Assembly: GCA_031213475.1 (NCBI GenBank)
Contig: JARUPZ010000009.1
Location: forward strand, 11,565,601-11,629,600
Direction: 5' to 3'
Length of the DNA: 64,000 bases
From: Nereocystis luetkeana
Taxonomy: Eukaryota; Sar; Phaeophyceae; Laminariales; Laminariaceae
The translations under genes were made by a program, and so were the position numbers. Each line of letters starts with the position of its first letter. Position 1 is the stretch's first letter. The notes under the pieces are model-generated. The model saw only the letters and a program-made list of their open reading frames with translations, had not been told where the DNA came from and did not search any database. Of the stretch, positions 9,175 to 21,100 are shown piece by piece.

Positions 9175-12100
9175 GTGGGTGCACGCTGGCCTGCACGTGT
9201 GCATTATGAGCATTATGAGCAGTACAGCAGAAGTATCGACTTGTACCAGTTCTACAGCAGCACTGTCGGATGTCGGCACTGCATTCCACTGGAGGTACTG
9301 CTCTGTGTGCTAAGATGTTGCATGTACTGGGCTGCGTACAGCAGTCGGGGTATTTCGTACCTGGTACCTGCACCTGGTACTCTACCAGAGGTGCGAGTAC
9401 GAACTTGCACTACAGCAGTACCTGTCGTACTGCTGTGCTGCTCAGCACCACATTTGTACAGCTGTCTACCCACGGTCTACCTGGTACCTGGTACAACAGT
9501 ACTCCTACGGCAGCAAGTTGTTGAACAGAAGGCCCTGGCTGGATTTCCATGTCTGGGGAAAGGTGCTGTCTACCTAACTGCTCGTACGCGTTCGCATCGC
9601 AGTACAGCACCAACCAGCATGACGCGAGAGCTACTGCTGCTGCTATAGACTACTTGTAGTCCTCCAAAAATGCACAACTCGCCAAAATGTTGTCTTTATC
9701 TGAATCCGGGTGCGGGACATCAGCCATCGTAACCAGCACACAGCAGCAGTATGTAGCCCCAAAATGCCAGCGCCAGCGCCAAGCCGAGCAGAGAAGAAGG
9801 ACAGTAGCTCCCACCAGTCCAAAGCAAGCTGAACCAGTCTTTATCACACCTTGGGCCTGTCTTGACGACCGCCATTCAACTGCTATGATAGAGCAGAACT
9901 GGTCCCAGGTGCACGCTCATCGCTTGTTAATAGCTGTATCACGCGTTGTTGCGTGTCTTGGTTCTTGCTACCCGTCGACATCCTGCACACTCAAGTGTCC
10001 GTGCCGATTTTTTCATCCTATTACGGGGGACCATACCTGGTAGTTAATAGGACCAAATATTGCTAGTAAAAATGGTTGAATATATAGGTATTTACGTATA
10101 CCACAGGTCCTATTAATTATGGCCCCCCGTAAAACTACTACCAGGTACCTGGTATTGTGTAGAGAGATACAAGCTCTGTGGTGACGAAACCACGACACGG
10201 AGATACTGCATGGCAATGCAGCAACAGGCGAGTCGACAACGCAATGCCATATGTCATCGTACTGAGTGCGAAAGTCACAACATACCACACCTCGGACAGA
10301 TCAGCTTTCCGTAGCTCGAGCTAGCTCTTTTCGGGGGTAGCTCACCAGTGAGCTATATGAGCTACATGAGCTAGCTCGTCCGCCCTCGGCTAGAGCTATA
10401 GGCGGTAGCTCATCTGCACATGTTTTCAAAGCTTGAGCTATAGAGGACAGCTCATCTGCACATAAATGCCCAGTGTGAGCTATAGGAGCTACATGAGCTA
10501 GCTCATCTGCCCCCGAGATGAGCTATATGAGCTACATGAGCTAGCTCATATGCCCCCGAGATGGGCTGTAGGCGGTAGCTCATCTGCACATGTTTCGAAG
10601 GCTTGAGCTATAGAGGATAGCTCATCTACACACATTTGCCCAAGGTGGGCTATAGGAGCTACATGAGCTAGCTCATCTGCCCCCGAGATGAGCTATGGGA
10701 GCTACATGAGCTACACATGTTTCCCCCGGCTTGAGCTATACCTGGTAGCCGGTAGCTCATCTGCACATGTTTTCAAAGCCTGAGCTATACACGACAGATG
10801 AGCTAGCTCATGATCTGTCCGAGGTTTGCAACATACCAACATACACACGCTAGTGCTGGGGGGGGGGGGGGGGGGGCAGCGGCAGCAAAATTAAGGGCAA
10901 GAACGAGGTGTGTATGGCATGGTGCACACGCCAGCAATCCAGATACGCTGCCACAACCGTCGTTTTTTGTCGTGAATTTCCCTCTCTGACGTCCCAAAAA
11001 CCCATAGTAGAGGTTTGAGTTGGATGACTGATAATTAAAGTATTATCAATAGTAATTGTTGTTGGAGTTGGATACGTACCAGTATACAGTAGCACGCTGG
11101 TCAGAAATGTAAGTAACGTTTAGTAATAGTCTTCATACCCAGTATCTATAACCCAAGGCTCCTCGCATTCACGCCCAGAAAGTGTTCGCTAATTGCAGGA
11201 GCTCTTCTAACTATCCGACTGTTTTGAGTTTTTTTGTCTAGGGAAGATCTCTTTGCTATCTGCGAGGGGCGCATTCCCCCGGGATACCACTCGCTTAAAA
11301 AGAGGGGCATAGAGCTGAGAGGGTTGCTGTACTGTAACTCATGGAAGCATCAAAACCCATTGCCGTCGACGACGCCGGTGCCGATGGCAGTGCCGAAGGC
11401 CATTATAGCAACAGTGTTTATTTTATCGAAACAAATGTTTTAATGTTTAATGAAGGCAATCAGCGCCATACGACTAGCTAGCCAAGTCGGTTTGTAGTCC
11501 GGCGTCTGTTCGCCGGCAACCCAATAACTACCAGTAGCCGGGAAGTCTTTCAGCCATCTGCCAGCCGTGCCCAAGAAGACTAACAACACTACGGCTGTAA
11601 TACTTTGATCTCTCACTTTAGGTGCAGTTCCACAGCAGTGGTGATCCCTTTCTATTGTCCGTTGGGCGTTGGATCCCCAGAAGATAAGATCTGAACTAAA
11701 GTGAGACCCCGAAGTAGCCCGGGATAGCAACATACCGACTACCTTGGGCGCCAAGATAGTGCGGTGCCGCTCTATCCGGGGTATGGGCGAGTATTTAGAG
11801 CGTCTACGATATCGTGCTGGTCTACTACCCTTGCCCACCCCTCAGCCACCTCGATGTCGGCGTTGTTGGCCGTACGGCACGTGGTACCGTGCGCTTATTT
11901 GCACTGAACGTCTTGCGTGGTGGGGCTACGGCCAGCTGAGTGCCTCTTGTCTGTCGTTGTGCAGGCAGGCAGGCTCTGCTGTCCTGTACTGAACTGCTGT
12001 ATTACAATAGGTACCGTAGTGGTATGGAGGCGTCTGCTGTGGAGGCGTGACGCTCCCGCTGTAGTGCCATGTCCGCATTATTGAAGGACCGGTCCTGCAG

Positions 12101-15100
12101 TGGTGAGCCTGCCGCACGGCGTACAGCGGAACGAAGTCGTGACATAATGATTTCCACCGCGATAAGGTGGGTTCCCGCGGTTATCGTGCCGCGATATTGC
12201 TTGACCACGACTGTATATTACGGGTAATACGGGATATATTATTTTTTTCCCTACTGAGGTATTATTCCGCTTCAGTTTTTGGAGCCTATCATATCCTGTG
12301 ACCACGGACTCAATATTTTGGGCGTGAGTGAATGTGAGAACAACAACAATAGTGGAAATCAGGACTGCAGTAATCGTTCACACCAAAACCTATACATTCC
12401 AGATTTTTTTTCAAGAGTAAGCATACACGGTTCTCGTTACCTAAATATGTTCCCCTGTATTGGGACAATACACAACAGGCGTGGCGTTGACGGCCTACAG
12501 CTAAAAAAAACTTGATTGTATTTGTTTCACATTGCAAGGTCTCCTCTACATTTTTTTAGAATGGCCCTGTACAAAAGCATACATCTCTGTCCAAGTTCAA
12601 GTCACCTGTCCTCGATACGGGACAACCGGCGTGGGGTTGACGACCTCCAGCTATAAATACTCGATTGTACTTTAATCAGATTTCAAGGCCTATAGACTTA
12701 GCACGCTACCAGGTATTCGAGTATAGTTTCAGCGTACTGCTTTCTCACACTCCTACACAGCGAATGGCGAGGGATTGGCTGCACGTAACGTACATCAACG
12801 TGACAGTGCTCGGTTTTCCTGGACTTGACAGGCGCTTCGAGCCGCTGATCTCGGACTCCGCGGTGGATGGCGAGGAAGAGGCCGGGGGGGGCGATGGGGA
12901 TAAGCTGGCGGTGTGGTGGCAGTACATACAAGCTGTCCAGGACGGCCTGCCCAACGACCTGCAGGTGCGCGTTGACAGGGACTGCTCGTATGGTGTTTGC
13001 GAATGACTTGGTGGCGTTGGATTTATTGTAGTCTATTTCCTATATAAATCGCAAACCCAACACACGAAAAAAATAATTGCTGTGACAAGAGGGGATGACA
13101 GCAGTAATGTTTTTTTTAACCGAAGTATTGTCGGGATTGGGTAACTCTGTGGGTCGGTTGGCAAACGGAGCGACTTCTGATAGGCTGCGCAGCGCCTCCG
13201 AATTCACCTGCCTGATTCTTTCTTTAGTAGAACTGCAGTCCCGTTTTGGGGACAAATTACTTATCATTTGACTCGTCTGTCCTGGACATGGGACTGCAGT
13301 CCTACCAGTGAAACGGTTAACCGATCGGCTCCTCGTGTTGTGTCTGTTTCATTTTTTTTCTGAAACCCAACCAAAATGGATTGTCGCAAATCCCCTGCTG
13401 TTTCACCACTTGGACAGATCATGATCGATCTGTTCTGTCTACAGATATATCATCTAGTTCCTCGCCTGTCGTTGTGAGAGGTTGTGCAGGATCTGCATGG
13501 TACACATCCAACTCAGAAAGAAACGCGTGCTAGATCATGCGGGTTGTGCGGCCTCCCACCCGACAACACGGGCTAGATACCAGATATGATAAATGTATTT
13601 ACCCTGGAAGGTTCCTGTAAGCAGTACGTACGTAGGTGATCGAATTGAAATTTATACCAGGTATAGATTTGTCCGAGGTGAAAATATGCCTCTCTTGGTA
13701 GACACAAGCCCGCCTGATAATTTCACAGGTCCGAATTGGGCCTCCCTCATGATACGCAAGACAGCATACCCCTCGGCAGGATGAACTCCAGAGCAGAGTT
13801 TATGTAAAAGAAGCGGGGCACACACACCATAACAAGAAGTCCGGCTTTAGAAAGGTCTCGTCGACATCCTTCTTTAGGCGTTCTGTCTTTTGCGGCCGTA
13901 TTCCCGTCTTGGGGACAAACTACTTCGAATCCACCAGTGCGGTAGCGTGCGTAGTAATGGTGGTCCCCGCTATATGTGGTGCCCGTATCGCTGGCCGGCG
14001 TATACTCGTACCGATACTACAGAAAGGCCTGCACTACTGTGCCGTTCACCCCTTAATAACAATTTCTTATTGATGGTTTCTTGGAAAACGGAGAGAGAGT
14101 CTTCATAAACCGTTTCAGGAGCGCAGTCCCGTTTTGGAGACGAACTACTTGAAATTTGAATGGTTTGTCCCCAAAACGAGACCGTGGTCTTAAAACGGTT
14201 TTTGAAGACTCTCCCCGTCGCCGAAAAAGTTATCTTGGGAATTGGTGCTAACGGGGGAAGGGCACAGTATTGCCGACCCCTCTATAGTGTCGGTAGGCGC
14301 CTGCTAACGATATGGGCAATATCTATAGCCGCGACCGGCACTACCTTGAAGTACCACGCTGCTGTTAAATCCCATCTATGTCAAGCGATTCCATGGACAC
14401 TATTGCGGGAAACCGGCACAAATGAACCGGCACTATAGAGGGGCCGCTACTCCCTTTTAGAACCATGGTGTTCCGGATGGTATTCTCGACAGTTTTTACC
14501 ATATGATGTGTGCTACTCGTTTTTTCGCTTGTTTCGTTACCTTACGGGTTGCCTTAGCTTGCTATGTATAGGTCGCGGGTTTGTCCTTAGTTGGTCAGGT
14601 GCTACAGCAGTTAGCGCCCCCGGTCGTGTGCTATCTTGCGTGCTACACGAAAGTTGCGTGCGGTGATTTGTGAAGCTAGGCCTCTTTGTGCCGGACAAGT
14701 TGTTTTGTGCCTCGAGTTTTTCTCTTGTAAAGGCCGGATACAGCACATCGGGCCGGAAAGTTTTTATATTCTCACGGGTCGTGTCAATTCGATTCGGATC
14801 GGGTCAGTCGGGTTTGGTCGGGGTAGAAGGTTTTCTGGTCCCCATAGATCAGGTGCAGTCACCGGTTCCCAGCCCGACCCGACCCGGCCTGACCATGGAG
14901 GTCTGACACGACCCGTGAACAAGGAAGCATACCTCCGACAGATATAGTACAGATCGTTGACAGATCATCGGTTTCCACTTGATGGTGTAGATATTTCAAG
15001 GCAGATATATTCATTCCCGATCTGTTTGATGTGTATGATCTAGCTCATATTGCCGGGGGCGAACCTCACAATATAAATGGGCGATACTTCATCGCACAAG

Positions 15101-18100
15101 TTTTCTGCGTGAATCTGTCTTGTGCAAATGTTGCACAATCTAATGTACCGTATTGCACTGGGTGACAAGATAACACACTCCCTGGGACGAATTTCAGACC
15201 GGGTTTCCTCCAAAACTTGGAGGGGCACACACAACACAATAGGGTGTATTTGATTTTTTTTATCTAGAGGGTTGCATAGGCGCATCGACCATCGTATGCA
15301 GTACGCCTTCCCCGTAGTCGAGAAACCCAGCTTTGAGAATTGTCCGAGGGGGTGTGTTATCCTATCACCCAGTGTGTTAGTGTGATAAGGTGAAAGGCCT
15401 AGAGTGTATTATACCGAGTTGTGCAACCCCGGGAATTAGTTTGGCGGCTCCTTTTGTCACCCATCTACTTTAATATCTACAACTACCAATCTGACCAGAG
15501 GTATGGGCAGATCGGCATTTTTTTGTCGGCAATGTAACGAAACATTATTTTGTTCAGTTTTTTTTTACAGTACTTGGTTTCTTGGTGTTTTGTAGCGCCC
15601 TCCCCGCTGTCTGAAACTCAAAAACATGTTTTTTTTTTTATTTTGCATAGCCTTGATCTATCTGGCCCATGAATATTTTATCAGTTTGAACTCTGACACG
15701 GTGGCATACCTGGTACACACTATCAATAGCCGACAATGAATAGTACCGGTGGCTCAGTGCTACCCTCAAATTCTGCCATTATGGGGGACCATAGTAAATA
15801 TTACCAAATATTTAGAGTCGAAATAGCGAAAGATATAGGTTTTTATGTGTACCGTAGGTCCTATTCAATATGGTCCCCCGTAACAGAGTTGATTCCGTGA
15901 GCTCGAATTCTATCCTGGCGAGAGAGACGTAATTCTCACAATTAAAACAATGGGGTCAACTCCTGAGGGCGCTTGGGGGTGGGTAGGCGCAATCCGTCGG
16001 GAGTTGACGATGAAAGTGAAGTTTTGGGTGAAGTCTTGTCGCGATGAAAATGAAGGCACGAGCCGAACTGGTGTGTGAGGTAAGGAGAGCCGGCTATGAT
16101 AGTGACCCCGGATCTGAGTCACGTCTCGGAGGGAGAGAGAAAAGAAGAGCGAGGAGAATACCTGGGTAACATGAGATGGACAGAAGATGAAACAAAAGAC
16201 GAACCGAGACAGTATTCCTGGGAGGTCCAGCGAGCTCACGACTTCACCCGTTGGTACGATATCGGGCTCGGCATTGTGTCCAGGATTGTCGATAGGTTAT
16301 ACGATACGTTCGGTGTGTTTCCATATCAATATCGGATCTTGCATCATGCGATACATCGCGATCAAACAACTTCGTATACATTTTATGTAGCGGGCGATTT
16401 TTTTTCTATCGTATGACTGTCGTGATGTAATGTGCATATCATGCGATACCACGAGAACCTATCTTTCGAGATATACCAGGTACCAGGGTATGTCGTAACC
16501 ATACCCCGAATTTCGGGGGCAGTTGTCGAGGTAGCGCATCCCGTCGACCCCTACTATGATGTCACCCTATCCCACCGCCTCCACACCTTTTGCCACCGTG
16601 ACTCTCTGCCGTGTCTCGTTGGGTGTTGCACCCTCTGCTGCTGGCTGCTGCTGCTTCTGTTTTGATTGGTTGAAGGAGCAATTCGAGCTGTTGGAACGCT
16701 GCTCGCGAAGGTTTCTCAACGACCAACGGTACCGCCAGGACCTCCGCTATCTTCGGGTTTGGACCGCTTACGTGAGTCACTGCCTGTAGACGTCCTTAAG
16801 ACTCCTTCGGTTGTACGCGTTCGATGTGCGAGAATTGGTTGTGCAACTTTCCGGAGGATACGTACAGACAGGCAGCACGAAGGTGTTTGTGAAACGTCCC
16901 GGAGGATACGTAAATACAGTCTTAGGCATGTCCAATCGGGAGATATACGGGACAGGGGTCCGGTGATTGAGGCACTCTACTACTTGCCATTATTTTTATC
17001 AAGATTGTTTTCGAATGTGGAATTTACTCGACGTCCAGCCCTACCTCCGCTATCCCCGGGCTTGTTTGCCCCGCTGATGCGAGTCGTTGCATCCGGAAAG
17101 GTTGTCTGAACATCGTGGTGTTTTTTCTCGGTGTTCGAGGTGACACCCTCGTTCGTGTATTTAAGATTTTTTTCGTTTCCGTTTTAACAAGCTGCTGTTG
17201 TTGTGATTTGTTGTGGGTGTTGGTGTTTTCGTAGCTTCTTGCTGTTCATTGGTTTCCGCTGCCTCAAGATACACTCCCCGAACAGACGCCCGAAATTCTT
17301 GAATATATTTTGATTCCGGCACGTATTAAGTCGCGAAGCCATTTTTTGGTTGTATGGACGAGGGGAGTGAACCCAGCACACGATACGCATGTGTTTCCGT
17401 TTTTATCTTTCTTCCTTCTTCGGAGCCCATCTGGCTATGTCCGTCTTTTCGTGCGTCCAGGCTGTCTTGAGAAGGCGTGTGACTACTGTATTCCACTGCA
17501 TGATAGCTTGCATGCTCGTGTTACGTTCCTTATTTCAATTGTCGTTTTTTTCCCCTTCAAACCGTACCAGCGTGCGTCCGTGATCTGGTCGTTTGCATGT
17601 CAACTACAAACTCAGTTCTGAGAACCTCAAATATTTCCGCAGAACAGTTTTTTGACGGCAGTAGATTTTAATCGTAGCAGCTTCGGAGGGGACCCCCACG
17701 ATCAGAAAAAACGGTGCCAGTGTAAAGGACCTCAATATTAGTGACTACATGGGGCCGGGACCAACTCTGATGAGGGACGTTGGTCTACAAGAAACCTCTA
17801 ATCCCTAACGCAGTTGGGTCCGTCAACTCGTTCGGTCCCGTTGAGGGGGTAGAGTGCTTGAAGATCGAGTGGTTTGCCCCCGGAAAGGGGCTGCAGTTTG
17901 CCCTACAAGGGTTACGGGGGAGCATATTAAATTGGACCTACGGTACACAATAAATCCTGTATATTTCGTTATTTTTTACGAACAACATTTGAGGCGTTCT
18001 ACTCTAGAGGTTCACTTTATTTTTTCGGAGGCTCTCCACTTAAGGAGCTCCCCACCTCGCCCGAAAACCGACCTGAGCAAAAATCAAATTGCATCCCGAT

Positions 18101-21100
18101 GAACGATTCCATGGCCCAAGTATACCAAAACGTCAATGTTCGAAGCAAGATTGGCATTCCGACGGTTTTGGGTGAAGAAACCTCGTCATTCAGAACATAT
18201 TTTAGCAGGAATGTGCTACCTCTATCCTAGAATGTGTCAGTTGGTCCTATTTACCATGGCCCCCCCGTAGGATGAGTAACGCCTGCCAGGTAATGTAATG
18301 CCGGCCCCTTAGTTGTGCTGGTACAGCCTATCAAAACCGGCGCTATACCGGCGACCGGCACTCGTCCGCACAACTGCCACACTAACAAGTCCTACCTGTG
18401 CGCCAGGCGGTTCCACAGGCACTTATCGCGGGCAACGCGCGCTATGGAGGGACCACTACTGCTGCACTCCTGTGTTTACCCGCCTCCGCGTCTTCTCGGC
18501 TTCGATGTCCACCCCACTGTCTCTTCCTCGTCGTTGCGCGTGCTGTTGCAGGCTAACTACCTCTCGAATGCCGACGACTTGTTCAAGTTTCTGTACGACA
18601 AAGGCATCGGTGGTACCCACGCCCACTTCTGGATTGTGTGGGCGATGTACGCGGAAAAAGTGGGGAAGTTTCCGCTGGCAGAGAGGTGAGAGTGTGTTTT
18701 CGGACGAGCTAGATGCTGCGGCAGTGGACCCTCTGTAATGGTGCCGGCATGTTATGCGCCAGTTGACTTCGCCGGCACTATTAGCGGCCACCGGAACTAT
18801 TTCGCACACTACCACACCGGTGACTCCCATCTGTGACGGGCGATTCCACAGGCACCGTAGCGGGAACCCAGCACTGCAGATGGACCACGACTGTTTCTCC
18901 GTTGCCAATCAATCCACACCCCTGCCCGGCCCCTGATATCGACACGCCTGCTTTGCTCTGTGCTAGTAGACCTTGTTTTTGTGCGCTACTTTTGTTTGCG
19001 AGGCCGTTTCTCGGTCTACGTACCAAACGTAGGGAAGTAGTCGCTCGCGGAAAGGTCGTCGTCGTCGTCGTCTTTTTTTTCTTTTTTCGGCGACAAGGTG
19101 GCGTCTCCTGCTGCCAACGCCAGGCAAGTTCCCAAGGCCCCACACCTCTGACGTATCTGACACATCAGATAGATGATCTACACGGTAGATGATCTAGTTC
19201 ATCGCCTGCGGCTATGAGAGGTTGTGCAGGATACGTATAGTACAGATGCAATCCAGGAAACATGTGCCACGATGGATCGTTCATATCATGCAGATCCCAC
19301 GGCCCCCACCCGGCATCATGACGGCGTGTCCTCACTCCCTTTATAGAGCATGGGAACGAGAGGAACGGAACGGACCGAAACGGGACTTCTCGTGGTAATT
19401 CTTGTCTTACCTCTAGTAAATACGCGTGCTTGACTGCATGCAGAATTCTCCGCGTCGCCTGCCCAATTGGTCCGAACGATATGTTTTGCACATGCCCACG
19501 GAAAAGTGGCGTCGACATCCATCTTCTGTGGTGTCCATTTACAGCGCATCAAATGAGATGGTATTTGTTCCGGCTCGGTCGAGCCGTTCGGTCCTCCCAA
19601 AGAAGAAAAAAAAGGGGTGCAACAGTTCTTCTTCCTCTTCCTAGATACTCTGTTTTTGTCGGGCTGCACTGAATCTGTTCGATTTCCACAACGGATTAGC
19701 ACCAGTTCATGTGACAAATAATATTCCATTCGGTTGGTATGATTGGTTTGTACGTTGCAGTTCGCGTGAGATCGCTGTTCTCTGCTGTTTTGACTGGTGG
19801 TGATGTTGATGTTCGCCTTATCCGAACCGGCTGCTCTATGGCTCATTTTGTTTATTATTTACGACGCATCGTCTGAGTCGTTGCTATTTGATCTCTCTCG
19901 CTCAATTTGTATGTTTCTGTCGGCGTCATCGAACACATATTTTATTCTGGCCTAGGCAACATTTTTCATTTTGTCGATTCCACATTTTTTTCGCGTATGT
20001 TGGACGTCCTTGGAAAAAAGACAACCGGTGTTATTTTGCGTCTTGGTACAGACTTCATTGAGACCAAGTGTATCATCGACCGCTTGGCTGAGCTGGCCGG
20101 TTTTGCTCGAGACACCGCTGTCCCCCCCCCCCCCCCCGTTAACGTCTAGAAAAACGAAACCAAAGTAGCGTTATTTTTCCCTCTTTACAGGCTTTATTCG
20201 AAGGGCATCGTCGACCGCAGGGCTAAGCCGATCGATGTGCTAGAGAAACGGCAGAAACACTTTCTTCGCCGAATGCGACGGAGGTGGATCGACAGCCAGC
20301 TAGAGGTGCGTGGAGTAGAGGTGCTTCCCTTTGTTGAGTGCACTCGGGTACTCGCGGTCGAGATATTTTATGTAACGGTTGCGGTGGAAAACGTGTAGAT
20401 AATAGGCATGTTTCTGGGTGTTACTTCCCCGCATCACCCCTGCCCACGAGGCACCCCTTGAACAACACGACGTAGTATGTATACTTTGGCGTCTCTGTGT
20501 CATGACGGACCGTCCATGAGCCCATCCCGTCCCGGTCCACCCGTCCCGGTCCACACAGGAGGTAAAATCTATTTATAGAAGATGCGCAACAGTAGGTGGC
20601 GATCTGTCGTACGCGTGGTATGCATGTATCGATTCTTCGCTGGGCGGAAATACAGGTATTGCTGGGTCTTCATATTTAAGTATAAGCGGTCCCTATGTCT
20701 CAATCCAGAGCAGTAGATTCGAGCTGTAGATTCGTGTTGGATACCTTACCGACAGTTTCGACTGTCGACGGTTTCGATCTGTCGTTACACATCGAACGTG
20801 TTTCGCCCTCTCGCCCCTGGCATCCTCTTGTTTTTTTTTTGGTATGCTGACGCTGAACGAGAGCTTCACCATGGATGTCTCAAACAATGAAACCGCACGT
20901 ACCTGTGTTTTTTGTTTTTCTTTTTTTTTCTCCAAAATCGGTATTGTATCCAACTCGATTCCGATCATAGATGCCCAACAATAGCTTAGCCCTGTTGGAA
21001 TTGCAGTCCCGTTGTGGGCACAAACCAGTCTAATTCCAAGTACTTTGTCCCCGAAACGGGACTGCAGGTCTCAAAGGGTTAAGCCAAATTTTTTTCACCT

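Larger units (their letters stand above)
9175..12831 (+). other. BUBR1: Intron 1 of the BUBR1-type gene
   Basis: Contains six exact TACCWGGTA palindromes up to 10154 (9358, 9478, 9485, 10034, 10139, 10146) and another at 10739 and at 12707, a family A copy, the GAGCTAGCTC array and a poly-G run at 10858-10876. No other gene is seen inside it. Confidence 0.8.
12965..16675 (+). other. BUBR1: Intron 2 of the BUBR1-type gene
   Basis: Holds family B copies (13222-13320, 14109-14203), family D copies (13400-13700, 14930-15070), one family C copy, one family A copy (15779-15883) and TACCWGGTA sites at 13655, 15707 and 16474. Confidence 0.75.
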
